Below, one piece after another: positions 43,987-54,290 of a stretch of DNA of 64,000 bases. This DNA comes from Flectonema sp. DT1601 (taxonomy: Eukaryota > Euglenozoa > Diplonemea > Diplonemida > Diplonemidae), in contig OZ025803.1 in NCBI GenBank assembly GCA_964019425.1, positions 186,001-250,000 on the forward strand, written 5' to 3'. Each line of letters begins with the position of its first letter. Positions within the stretch are counted from its first letter, which is position 1. The notes beneath the pieces were generated by a model. It had not been told where the DNA came from, did no database searches, and worked only from the letters and a program-made list of their open reading frames with translations. A program made the translations under genes and the position numbers.

Positions 43987-44718
43987 ATGTCTGATAAAGA
44001 GATTAATGATATCACAATAGTGGAAGACAAACCCGACGATGATATGTCGAAGGCCGAAACCGATGAAATTATTGCTGAGCCTCGTCCATGTGAACACAAT
44101 GATTGGGATGATGTGAGAACCAGAAAGGGTTATAAAGTTCTAAGATGTGTTGTATGTCAAGAGAAATGGAAATTACCATCACCTGGTGTGATGAGGTGTA
44201 TGGAATACCTTCATAACTGTTGTACATCTGAACATTGTGAAAAGTTACACGTCAGGAGAAAGAAGTCTTCCATTGAAGAACGTTATTATAAGTTTGGTGA
44301 CAAAGTCTTAGTAGGTGTTCATCAAGAAGATATTCGCTCTAATGCTAAAAGTTTGTTACCAACATCAGAGTTACCCACCAAGAAGAAAACCACATTAGAT
44401 ACATCAGATCAACAGTCTGTAGCAGCGACCATTTCATCAAGTTGCAGCACTAGTGGGTTATCAGCAGTGTCAAGTAGTGATAGTGTTATTAACCCCTATA
44501 TGTCGTGTTTTGCTCCTAAACGTGCTGCTACAAGTCGCGGCGGAAGCCAAGGAGTTTGCGGATGGACTCCTTCTTATGAGGACGCTGCTGATAAATGCAA
44601 CAGCCTTCCAGCTCGCGCGCTCATCCCCCAAGATATGTACGATTTTATGCGGCCAAGTGACGATAGTTCTGAAACAACATCCACAACTGGGATTGGATTT
44701 CTGGTCGGTTACTGGTGA
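43987..44718 (+). CDS. CCCH-type zinc-finger protein
   Basis: 243 residues in one exon. An acidic N-terminus precedes a compact Cys/His region at residues 35-88: C35, H37, C54, C57, C71, C78, C84 and H88. C71-x6-C78-x5-C84-x3-H88 fits a CCCH finger, with CVVCQEKW as an additional zinc ligand pair. CCCH fingers usually bind RNA and are common post-transcriptional regulators where transcription is polycistronic. The rest is Ser-rich and disordered, ending TGIGFLVGYW. The second Cys/His set (C35, H37, C54, C57) could form its own zinc site. RNA binding is inferred. Confidence 0.68.
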   Translation: MSDKEINDITIVEDKPDDDMSKAETDEIIAEPRPCEHNDWDDVRTRKGYKVLRCVVCQEKWKLPSPGVMRCMEYLHNCCTSEHCEKLHVRRKKSSIEERYYKFGDKVLVGVHQEDIRSNAKSLLPTSELPTKKKTTLDTSDQQSVAATISSSCSTSGLSAVSSSDSVINPYMSCFAPKRAATSRGGSQGVCGWTPSYEDAADKCNSLPARALIPQDMYDFMRPSDDSSETTSTTGIGFLVGYW

Positions 44719-44730
44719 ATACATTTCGAT

Positions 44731-44770
<40 letters not shown>

Positions 44771-45053
44771 CTTCTTTCATACCGCACAGTCTTAAGGAAA
44801 TAAAATTACCATATCACTATTGTCGAAGAACTATCCACTTATTATGTAAATAAATGCTTTACCTGTTTCGTAGTGAAAAATCTGACACTGTTAGCCTCAT
44901 TAACGTATCTGGTTTATTTATTACGACATCAGGAATAGGCAATGCTTATTCTTCCAGTGAAAAACATACGATGAAAAATTATCAATAGAAATAGCTGTGT
45001 TATATTTTGAAAAAAAAAGAAAAAAGCATCCCTTCCCGAAAGTTTTTTGCAAT

Positions 45054-45087
<34 letters not shown>

Positions 45088-47365
45088 AAATTCCCCCGCT
45101 CCCTGACGTTTTTTTCTTCCAGTAATCAGCGTGAGACATTTGCTCACTGCAGCCGTATTCAGACTTCTGGTTTTTAAGAAGTTTGAGTTTGAGTCTTTCC
45201 TCCCCCTTCTCTTTTTCCTTTGTTGTTATTGTTAAGTTCTGTTTCTTCCTTTTCCCGGTGCCCTTCAATAAAGAGGGATAGTAGTAGTAATGGCGTAAGA
45301 GAAAATGATAGCTCTGTGTTTTTTTTTCTTTTTTTTTTTTTCTTTCTTTTTTTTGTTCCTTTCCCCCCTCAACCTTCTGCCCATAGTAATTGTATCTGTA
45401 ACAGACAATCATTGTGCTGTTATGTGATATATAATATAGATGTTTCTTCTTTTAACGAGAAGAAAAAAAAAGAACGAACGATCATTTATAGAATTAAGAC
45501 TACAAGGCTGTGATCATGCCTCTTTGAGTGATACAGTTAAGGAACCGTGGTTCTAGACATCGATTACTCGCCCTTTGAGAAGTTATTCACAGTTGCGGTA
45601 GTTCATTTGTCCTTATTTTTTCATTTTTTTTTTTTTTTTTTTTTTATTATGAGCAGAAACTTCAGTATATCTTGGTGACCCTATTCTCTGTTTCCAGGGT
45701 GTGTCATATTCTTTTCCTTTGTTAAGTTGGATTTATGATTGGGGGAAAAAAAAAGAACTGTAATCAGTGTAATCTCATTTAGCTTTCACAGTCACGCGGA
45801 CGTGATGTAGTTTCATACGCAAACTAGACGGTGTTTATCTTGTGTCAGCGAATAGTCCACTGTTGTGGAAAAAGAAAAAAAGAATTCGACAACAACCGGG
45901 TTTTCGGTTTATTTGGGAACGATTTATTTTCTGAGTTGAGCATTCACTCCATGCTGTCACATTTTTTTTTTTTCCCCTTCCCCCAACTCGTCAAACTTGT
46001 CTTTTTTAGGAAGAAGAAGTGTCTAATGTTGCTATTCCTCCCTCCAACAAAATATCAATTTACGTTTTCCTAAACTGTTTTTTTTTTTTTTTTTCTTTGG
46101 CAAAAAATTAAGGCTACTATGTGGTTAATTCTGGTATCCCGACATACAATTTTACATCTCCGTTCTGTTTCTTAAAACAAGCTTCTATTTTTTTTTTTTT
46201 TTTTTTTTGACACTTGCGAACAATAACGGACAATTATTATTATTATTATTATTATTATGATTATTATTTTTTATTTTTTTTTGTTTGGGTTACCTTTTCT
46301 TGTTAGAAAATCTTTTTGTTGAAACAAAAAAAAAAACAACAACAACAACAACAACAACAACATCAACGTCAAACAGAAGTAGCAGCAGCATTATTCACCT
46401 CTGATCCAATCAGGGAATATGAATGTTGAGTTCTTGGAGAAGCCTTCACAGCTGTGTTATATATGAAAGAGTCCTATAGACCCATTGGTCATGTTCTCCT
46501 CTTCTCTGAGAATGAGAATTTCACAGAATGTCCTTCCCCTGGATTCTCGACTAGTAATAATGATATAGAGTTTTTTTTATATTTTAATAAAAGAAACAAA
46601 AGTAACTACACTCCAGTCCTGCAAACTGGAGTGCTTCAGTCTGAATAATTGATTGACTTACTTCTACACCATACTGATGAGAGAGAATAGAGGTAAGAGG
46701 TATATGGATTACTCTCGAAACCTAATAGTTACTTTAAAAGGCTAAGTTAAGCATCACCATAGTCACTGTATCCTTAACAGATGTTAAACCATCGCTATGT
46801 TAATGCGATACAAAACAGTTGTATTTTACAAATTCAAACATTTAATTCCCCTGGATTAAATATCTCAGAAGGAATCTCGATAAAACTGCGGAGCTTGTTT
46901 CTTAGTCTTCAGGTGTTTGTCTCTTGTCACCCTCAGATGTGCGGCATCTCAGAAGAATAAACAAAAATATAAATTTTTTTGTCATTTTTTGTCATTTTTT
47001 TTTTTTACTCCCTTTTTTTCTTTTCCCCCCTCCTTTCTTTACTTAGTTATTTGTCACCCCAAGTTTGTTTGTTTTTTTTGGCAAGTTAGTCTGCATCAAA
47101 GATTTTCATATTGCTCTGATATTGGTTTTTACATCATTTGTAAAGTGTTTTTACCAAAAGTGATATCCCTGTCGGGATATGGTTACATAAAGCGTTCAAC
47201 TGATGTATTGGTATCTTCATCGTCCCTTTTTTTTTTTTTTTGTTCTCACAGGTTGGTTAGTCACTCCCAGGATATAGAGCGTGTTTTTATTGCTTTTGTG
47301 TTATTCTTCCTATCATCACCTTTTCTCAGATTTAAGAAAAAAAAAAAAAAAAACCACACCAAAAA
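44719..47365. other. Long gene-free stretch
   Basis: About 2.65 kb with no convincing gene. It contains T runs at 44738-44770, 45057-45086, 45625-45646 and 46186-46208, an ATT trinucleotide repeat at about 46235-46258, an AAC repeat at about 46337-46361, and a 9-bp hairpin at 46609-46633. Sequence from 46370 to 46920 is unusually balanced in composition and could hold an unrecognised RNA gene or degraded element. Confidence 0.55.
46609..46633. other. Perfect 9-bp hairpin
   Basis: CACTCCAGT at 46609-46617 is the exact reverse complement of ACTGGAGTG at 46625-46633, with the 7-base loop CCTGCAA. It lies in the balanced-composition part of a gene-free region. It could belong to a structured RNA, or be chance. 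Confidence 0.45.
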
Positions 47366-47651
47366 ATGCATTTAATGATGTACATGGACCCTAAGTCTGG
47401 GGACAGGTTTGTTTGTTTTTCTTGTTATGCGCTTGGTTTAGAAAAGAAAATGTAAAAAATAAAAAAAAAATAAAAAAACACACATCTAAAACAGAGTTTA
47501 CACTTTGAAGAAAGTTGATCCTTTTGGTAATCCATCCCAGTCTGCTCACCCAGCGAGATTCTCACCTGATGACCAGTACTCCCGTGAGCGTGTCACCATC
47601 AAGCAGAAGCACAAGGTACTTATGACTGACACTCCACAGAGAGAACTGTAG
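47366..47651 (+). CDS. NOP10: NOP10, H/ACA snoRNP protein
   Basis: Two short exons, 47366-47406 and 47495-47651, joined in phase 2 (GTTTGT...AAACAG, 88 nt), give 65 residues, the normal NOP10 length. The family pattern is complete: a [14 protein letters not shown] zinc-ribbon-like start, [32 protein letters not shown] and the VLMTDTPQ ending. NOP10 bridges dyskerin (Cbf5) and the guide RNA in the complex that pseudouridylates rRNA and, in many eukaryotes, supports telomerase RNA. The donor is GTTTGT, less common than GTATGT in this window. The start codon follows a short A-rich leader after a long A run. Confidence 0.93.
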
Positions 47652-48548
47652 TTCAATTGATCAGCTGTGTTGTGTTTTTTTTCTTTCTTTTCTTTTCCCC
47701 CTTAGCATTGTAATGATAATAAGCTTTTTTTTAATTTTTTTTTTAATTTTTTTGAAGGACGATAGTGTAGTAGTGTATCACTCATTGGGAAGGAAGAAAT
47801 GGGAAAACAAAAATAACGACTTGCACTGCCTGACGGAATAAATACATCGGTAGTAGCCGTGGTGAGAAAATTTATAACATCAAGTTGCGTGCCCTCTGCT
47901 TTCCTTCCCTTCTCATGTTTTTTTTTCTCCCGCATTTTTATCTTTTCATCTTCATCAGTCCTGCAATGAATTTCTTTTTTTTTTTTTTTTTTTTCATTCA
48001 TCTGAAGTGAGAGTTTCGTTCTCTTATGTCGGGGAAAATGAAAAAAAAAAAAAAAAAAAAAGCCATAGTGTCCTCATCACTGCAAGAGGGGGTTACATCG
48101 CCTCCCTTTTTATATTTATTGGCAAACTCTCTTGTCTTTTGTTTCAAAAAAAAAAAAAAAAAAATCTTACGTATTCAGCGGGAAGCTTCATTCAAGATTA
48201 TTTTTTACGATAATTTCGTGATTTTTTTTTTCTCTCTCTTTATTTTTGTTACAGGCACACCATGAAATACACACGGAGAGACTCAGAATTCACGGGCAGT
48301 TATTGAAGGATTCTGCGTCACTATGCTGGCTTTTTAGGATACCTGTGTAAAGTAAAAAAATTACTAATTATTATTCTGCTGACTAGTCATTCATAATCAT
48401 TCCCTTCACACACAGGACGAGATTGAGTGTTTTTTTATACTTTAGGTACACTATCAAATATATACACAGATACACACTTTGATAAATTATTTTCTTACAA
48501 AAAAACAGTTTTATCGAACTCAAGAGTTGGTTGGAAACAAAAAAAAAA
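47652..48548. other. Intergenic stretch
   Basis: About 0.9 kb with homopolymers (T at about 47971-47993, A at 48042-48061 and 48147-48163). Several Lys-rich open frames cross the A runs and are not believed. Sequence at 48250-48440 is balanced in composition but has no long frame. Confidence 0.55.
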
Positions 48549-48827
48549 ATGTCCATCCACAGTCACAATCACTTTCATGCCACTCCTCGTAGATTTCGTT
48601 GTGATTCTGGCGACTTATCAGAGAGAGTGAGAGACGTGTTTCCGTTGGAAGTATTTTTAGAAATATTCCACGATAGGAATCATCATTCAGCGTCTGTGTC
48701 TCCTCCTGTGATTCGGAGAGAAGTATTTATTGGAAATGAACTAATCCCCAGTCACATACCTACTGATGAGTGGTTTTATCTAGATAGGCAAATTACACTG
48801 TCTCGGGGACTATGGGATGCTTTATAA
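48549..48827 (+). CDS. Small protein, 92 residues, unknown
   Basis: One exon starting directly after a run of A's (MSIHSHNHFHATPRRFRCDS). It has a His-rich N-terminus, a middle SERVRDVFPLEVFLEIFHD likely to be helical, and an aromatic C-terminus EWFYLDRQITLSRGLWDAL. No signal peptide, membrane span or known domain. Balanced composition in a homopolymer-rich region supports a real gene. The stop lies 10 bp before the pentanucleotide repeat. Confidence 0.55.
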   Translation: MSIHSHNHFHATPRRFRCDSGDLSERVRDVFPLEVFLEIFHDRNHHSASVSPPVIRREVFIGNELIPSHIPTDEWFYLDRQITLSRGLWDAL

Positions 48828-48991
48828 GCTTCACGATTGATGTGATGTGATGTGATGTGATGTGATGTGATGTGATGTGATGTGATGTGATGTGATGTGA
48901 TGTGATGTGATGTGATGTGATGTGATGTGATGTGATGTGATGTGATGTGATGTGATGTGATGTGATGTGATGTGATGTGATGTGATGTGAT

Positions 48992-49027
<36 letters not shown>

Positions 49028-49358
49028 TTTACACCGCCCTAAACGAAAATTCGTTATTTATTATTACAACCATCTCTCAGGGACGTGGAGTAGAATTATT
49101 TATTGTAGATTGTTTTTTTACGACGGGAAAAAAAAAAGAAAACTATTCAGATAAGCCTTGCGTTTCGTTGAACGCAGACAGAATCCTGTCCCACAGAGAT
49201 CATAGGAAATATCGGCTTTCAATCTGAATGGTTTCCTCTCCGAAAAGAAAATCCATCGCTTAACCATCTTGTCTTTTTGTTATCTTTTTGTAGCTTCTCT
49301 GGGAAGATTATTTCATTGTCGCTTGTAGGTAATTATTGAATTGAAACAAAGAGAAACC
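48828..49358. other. Intergenic stretch with the microsatellite
   Basis: Besides the repeat and T run, about 330 bases of ordinary sequence lead to the next gene. No coding signal. Confidence 0.6.
48838..48992 (+). repeat. (TGTGA)n microsatellite followed by a 30-base T run
   Basis: About thirty uninterrupted copies of TGTGA run to 48992 and pass directly into about 30 T (48993-49022). The array is perfect, implying recent expansion. It lies just after the stop codon of the small gene at 48549, so it probably falls in its 3' UTR. Confidence 0.95.
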
Positions 49359-50789
49359 ATGTTGAATGATCCGCTTGCGTTGTCATACCCATCGATGGTT
49401 GTGACCACTCCAGAGTTACAAAATGATATCGAAGTGGAGGGTGTTTCAAAGAGCCAACAAGCTGAAGAGATGGCCGCAGAACTAATGCAGTCTGTACACA
49501 TGGAACCTGACTTAGACATAACAGAACTTGCTGTTGATACTACCACAGCTGAAGAACCACAAGAAGTTAGAGAACAGTACGGTCCAGAAGATAGTGAGGA
49601 AAGTTGTGAACAAGAAGACGACGACACAAAAAGAGTAATGGAACTCGCTAGCAGGGCCGCATCCGTACCTGCAGTACCCGTTGCAGACAGTGATAAATAT
49701 ATTGGACTCGTAGCTGAGAGAAAGATCATCTCTCTTGAAAATAAATTAATGCAGGTTGAAAGTGAGCTCCGCCAGGCTCTAAAGGATCTGGCCCGATACA
49801 AACCAAAACTCGGATCTCCTCGCAGAACTGGAACATCAGTTTCTACACAAACAAGTACCATAGCAAATCAATTTGTTGATTCAAAGTCGAAGAAAACGTT
49901 AAGTCAGAGAGCACAGGCTCAGGGATCACCACTGCTTCCATCTGCTGACTACAACACTTATAAGAAGTTTGTAAGAGGAATTTGTTATAGATTTCTACCT
50001 GGTGCTGACTACCAAGATGTTCTACAGAAGTGGTTCGGTAGGGAGTCAGATGCTGTTCGTCACTTCCAAGCGACATATCTGCTGACTCCAACTATGGTAT
50101 CAGACTTGTGTAAACATGTATCTCCGGTAATATCAAGGCGTTCAACATCTGCTTCACCATCTATGTCTCGACCTGCAACCTCCACAACAAGACGCCGGTC
50201 GAGCGTTCCTCGTTCTGTACAAAGAGAGGAGTCACCATCTCGTAAGAAGGTTGCTAAGAGAGCCAAAGATCCAACCCGAGACTTTCCAAAGTTAAAAGTT
50301 TCCTCTGGAGCTACCGTTATCATTTCAGGAGCCCCATCTCAATCAAACAGAGGATTATATTTAGGAAAGGACGACAGAGGTCTGGCCTGCGTTAGAATGT
50401 TTGGCTTTAGAGATGTCAGTAGAATCCACCCGAAGGATATAAAGGTTGAGAAGAGTAAAACTAGAAAAGGTATTCACCCTGATGTATACAACCTTAGTAA
50501 TAAGATTCCAGTTGTACCTGGTGATGAAGTCCTCGTAACGAATGATGAATATAATGGAAATCACGGACTTGTTCTAAAGGTTGATGGTGATTACTTTCAT
50601 GTAGAGGTAGAAGTTCCTCGGATTGCTCCAAACAAATCAATGGGAAATACCAAACGATGGGGGTCTGTTGATAATGTAGACTCGCCTTCTAGTCAAACTC
50701 CACGTTCTGAACTAATTGAGAGTTACGTAACAGCAGATCAAGTGCAAGTGTCTCGGTATGGTTTTATTTTTGATCTTACTAGTAGATAG
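49359..50789 (+). CDS. KOW-motif protein with coiled coil
   Basis: 476 residues from the Met at 49359, in one exon. The first 110 residues are acidic. Residues about 120-150 (RKIISLENKLMQVESELRQA) form a coiled coil. A conserved-looking helical block follows (TYKKFVRGICYRFLPGADYQ), then an Arg/Ser-rich basic stretch. The C-terminal part has two KOW/SH3-like barrels: VSSGATVIISG...LYLGKDDRGLACVRMFG and VVPGDEVLVTNDEYNGNHG...VLKVDGDYFHVEV. KOW barrels occur in Spt5, ribosomal proteins and other RNA or chromatin factors. The combination is not one I recognise as a named protein. Confidence 0.62.
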   Translation: MLNDPLALSYPSMVVTTPELQNDIEVEGVSKSQQAEEMAAELMQSVHMEPDLDITELAVDTTTAEEPQEVREQYGPEDSEESCEQEDDDTKRVMELASRAASVPAVPVADSDKYIGLVAERKIISLENKLMQVESELRQALKDLARYKPKLGSPRRTGTSVSTQTSTIANQFVDSKSKKTLSQRAQAQGSPLLPSADYNTYKKFVRGICYRFLPGADYQDVLQKWFGRESDAVRHFQATYLLTPTMVSDLCKHVSPVISRRSTSASPSMSRPATSTTRRRSSVPRSVQREESPSRKKVAKRAKDPTRDFPKLKVSSGATVIISGAPSQSNRGLYLGKDDRGLACVRMFGFRDVSRIHPKDIKVEKSKTRKGIHPDVYNLSNKIPVVPGDEVLVTNDEYNGNHGLVLKVDGDYFHVEVEVPRIAPNKSMGNTKRWGSVDNVDSPSSQTPRSELIESYVTADQVQVSRYGFIFDLTSR

Positions 50790-52626
50790 ATGCATAATAA
50801 TAAAAATGAAAACTCCAAACAGCTACATGGCCAATGGTCAGGAACCACGTGATCTTGACTAGGATTGCAATCACTGGCAACTGTAGTCACTGCAACACAA
50901 CCGACGCGATCTGAATTAGTATTTTCGGATTATAATTCTCAAGATGTGTTCATATGTTATAACACATCTCAGGCTATTATTTATGACTGAACAAACAAGG
51001 TTTTCCCTTAGTGGGTGTTTCTTCATCTACCGCCTTATCAAGCTATTTTAAAATAGCCAGTCTGGCTATGGAGTTTCGTGGGCTGTTTTTTTTTTGTTTT
51101 ATTTCACCCTCCCACCCTCTGCATTCTTTTTTTCTTTTTCCAATGTGTTTTTTTTCTGCACTGATCCACAGTCACACTATAGTGCTGCAAGCATCTTGGT
51201 GATGAAATAATTATTTCTAAGCTTAAAAAGCGGTTAGTTGTTATAGATAATTAAAAAGAGAAAAAAAAAAAATTATTATTTCAACAACAAAAAAAAAAAA
51301 AAAAAAAAATATTCTGAATGACATTTCTAAACAAGGAATCATCAGGAGAAAAAAAAAAAAAAAAAACACGTTGTGATTTAAGGTTCTGATTTGGTTAAAG
51401 CGATTACTTTTCCCCCTCCTGCCATCCCCAGCTTTTTATTTATTTATGGAAACACACAACTGCGTATTCGATCAGCACATGAAACCAAACGATGTTTCGT
51501 CGAGATTCCATGGAAATCGATAATATTAACGTGAGTACCTTAAGTTCTTATCTAGGTCGCCATCGTTTTCTAAGTCGCTTTTCTCCAAACTTTTCGGACC
51601 TGTGCGTGTGTTTTTTTTTTTTTTTTTTTTAAATTTGCCTTTTTTGTGACTGAGTTGTTTTGAATTTAAGAGGCTTCTGTGTGTTTGAGTCTTTTTCCCT
51701 TCCTCTCTTTGTGGTCGAGATAGATAATTATGTGGTACTGCCTACTTTGTTCACGTTGTGAGCATCAGGTAGTATGCGTCATAGTGTCCTTTTGTGGAGT
51801 TTGTTTCTTCTTCTGTCTTTCTTTTTCTTGTTTTTTTTGCTTGCTTCCAAAAACACGCGACGGGGTAGCTTTAGCTACTGCGTTTGGACAGTTAAGTTTT
51901 TTTCTCTTCTTTTTTTTGTCTTTTCTCCCCCAAAATTTTTTATTTTATTTTTATTTTTGCGAGAGACCGAAAAAGATATTGGTGAAATCTTTTCTTTTAT
52001 TATATTTTGTGAAAAGGACAAAAAAAACCTTCATCTATAATAATGGGAATCAAGTGCCACTTGAAGGAGTTGCATGCAAGCCTATCATTGTCTCTAGGTG
52101 GTCCAGAGATCAAAAGGCGGTTGATAATTCCTTAGTCTTTGTGTTTTGATTTTCCACAGATGGGGCAACCATCTATGTTTGTGAAAAACTAAGAACCACC
52201 GTACACACGTCCTTTCCGACTCTCACTACCATATGTTATGAATTGTGTGACACGTATTTTTGCTGTGTACGGGCATTTTTTTTTCCTTCTTTCTTTTCCT
52301 TCTTTCTCTTTTTTTTCTTCGAAGAAAAGAAGAGTTTTTTCTTCTTTTTGCGACGCATTATCGAAAAATTCATTTTTTTTTTTATTTATTTTGTTTTTTT
52401 AAAAAAATATTTATTTTTGAGTCTTGTGCGACATGTACGGGATCTTTTTTTTTCTTTTTTTTTTTCCCATTTCAACAAGTGTTTCTTGCCCGCATTCTCA
52501 GCGAATACGTACCTAATAATAGTTATTGTAATTATTTCTATTTAACAGCTGAGAGGGATGTCTAGAATAACTACTACCTTGTAAAATATTTAAAAACTCA
52601 TCTCAGACAACACAGAGTTATACACA
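50790..52626. other. Long gene-free stretch
   Basis: About 1.84 kb. It contains an inverted repeat (AGATGTGTT 50942-50950 with AACACATCT 50961-50969, 10-base loop), A runs at 51290-51309 and 51348-51366, a T run at 51611-51630, and Phe-rich open frames from T tracts. A start-like ATG at 51493 is followed after 13 codons by a GTGAGT donor-like sequence, but no matching exon was found. Confidence 0.55.
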
Positions 52627-53823
52627 ATGAATACACTGTTGATAGCTTCAGCAGCTTTATGCAGTAGCACTCTTCCTCGTGGAGGTGGTATCTGTGAAAC
52701 TATTAAAGATTGCAATGGTGCTGGCATGTGCATAAGCAAAAAATGTGTTTGTGATGATGCTTGGACAGGTTTGCAATGTGGTGATATAAATTTTGGAAAA
52801 GCCTACCGATGTGGAGAAGGAGGAGCATGTCTCCAGGATAATAACCTTGGCATTTATTCAACGTGGGGAGGAGGTGTTGTCGTAGGAGAAGATAAGAAAT
52901 TTCACATGTTCGCAGCAGGTTTCAGGAATAATTGTCCTCTGAGCAGCTGGCTAACAAACAGTGTCGTCGTTCACTTGACTTCTGACACTCCTCATGGCCC
53001 GTACACTGCTCATGACTTAGCTATCAATTCGAAGGGTAATAATACAGAGTTATGGGATGCTATTACAGACCACAACCCGGCACCGTTGAAAATAGCTCCG
53101 AGATTGTATACAATTTTCTACATGGGATCTAATTCACATATTGATGGGATAAAAAATTGCAACTCGACATCGGATTCTCGAGTTTCAGTTTCTGGAGGAA
53201 TCTCATGTCCGAATTCTGATCCTTTACAAAACCTTCCCGTTTGTAATCAGAAAATTGGAATCAGATACGCAACAACTCCATATGGTCCTTGGAAATCCTT
53301 TTCATCATACATCCTTGGACCTGGTCCTGCTGGAGAGTTTGATGATTTGTTTGTAACAAACCCGTCTGCTTTTAAGATGAAGAATGGAACAGTTGTCCTC
53401 TTATACAAAGGACGTAGTAGAGAAAAATCAAGTTTAATGCTGACTGGTGTTGCTGTAGCTTCATCATGGAATTCAACGTTTACGAGATATAATCCAACAC
53501 ATCCAATATCTGTTGCTACAACGTGTGAGGATGCGGGTGTTTATTTCAGTGAGAAGATGCAATTGTTCAGACTTGTGTTTCACTGTGCGTGTAACTATCA
53601 ATATGCATGGTCAACTGATGGTCTTCATTGGCAAGTCACGACTCCACAAAAACCATGGTGCACTGTTGCTTTCAATAACGGAACAGAGACTTTCTCACGA
53701 CGTGAACGTCCCCAATGGTTTGTTGATCCAGAAAAGGGATACCCAACTCACCTCTTTACGGGTGTTATGCCAACTGACAGCCACAACAAGCAGAGTTGGA
53801 CTTTTGTTCAGGAACTCGCATAG
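52627..53823 (+). CDS. Secreted protein with EGF-like domain and GH43-like five-bladed propeller
   Basis: 398 residues in one exon. A short hydrophobic N-terminus (MNTLLIASAALCSS) resembles a signal peptide. Residues about 22-52 form an EGF-like module (CETIKDCNGAGMCISKKCVC, then DDAWTGLQC). The rest reads like a five-bladed beta-propeller of the GH43/GH32/GH62 type: HMFAAGFRNNC, WDAITDHNPAPLK, YTIFYMGS, FDDLFVTNPSAFKMKNGTVV and ERPQWFVDPEKGYPTHLF are typical blade edges. Glycosidase activity is uncertain because the acidic triad cannot be assigned by eye. Several Asn-x-Ser/Thr sites fit secretion. A carbohydrate-processing or binding role outside the cell is inferred. Confidence 0.7.
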   Translation: MNTLLIASAALCSSTLPRGGGICETIKDCNGAGMCISKKCVCDDAWTGLQCGDINFGKAYRCGEGGACLQDNNLGIYSTWGGGVVVGEDKKFHMFAAGFRNNCPLSSWLTNSVVVHLTSDTPHGPYTAHDLAINSKGNNTELWDAITDHNPAPLKIAPRLYTIFYMGSNSHIDGIKNCNSTSDSRVSVSGGISCPNSDPLQNLPVCNQKIGIRYATTPYGPWKSFSSYILGPGPAGEFDDLFVTNPSAFKMKNGTVVLLYKGRSREKSSLMLTGVAVASSWNSTFTRYNPTHPISVATTCEDAGVYFSEKMQLFRLVFHCACNYQYAWSTDGLHWQVTTPQKPWCTVAFNNGTETFSRRERPQWFVDPEKGYPTHLFTGVMPTDSHNKQSWTFVQELA

Positions 53824-54290
53824 GAGTCTCTCTGATTAGTTACTGTGCGTATCTCACGTGTGCTCTCAGTGTTTGTTATTTAAGCAAAGAGTCTCTATTA
53901 ACAAGTCGCAACAACAAGTGGTTTTTTTAAGGATAATTGTTTTTTTCTGAAAAAAAAGTATTGTACGAATTAGTCGTATCGTTATTTACGAGCGTTGTTG
54001 TTATTGTTTTTTTCTTTCTTTTCTTTTCTTTCAGAATCGGGTGTGGGAGTACAATGCTGTTGCCCACTAACATGACCATGCACTGATGAATTTCTTTGTC
54101 TTGGTATTCTATTTGGGTGTCAATTTAAAAAAAAAAAAAACACGATGGTTGCCTGTTTTTTTCTTTCAGTTTTTGTTACAGAGGCCTTGCTATTAGTCGT
54201 CAACCTCAACTAACGTTGTTCCCTTTTTTTTTTTATTTTTTGTATATTTCTTTTTAAGGATGAAACGATGAATTCTATTTCACCTTTGAC
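53824..54290. other. Intergenic stretch
   Basis: About 470 bases. A short upstream frame of 11 codons (ATG 54268, stop at 54301-54303) overlaps the start of the cyclase-like gene in another frame and could dampen its translation if the transcript includes it. Confidence 0.5.

Noticed and set aside
51493-51540. Possible first exon (ATG, 13 codons, then GTGAGT)
   Set aside because: No downstream exon with matching phase and protein-like sequence was found before the next gene.
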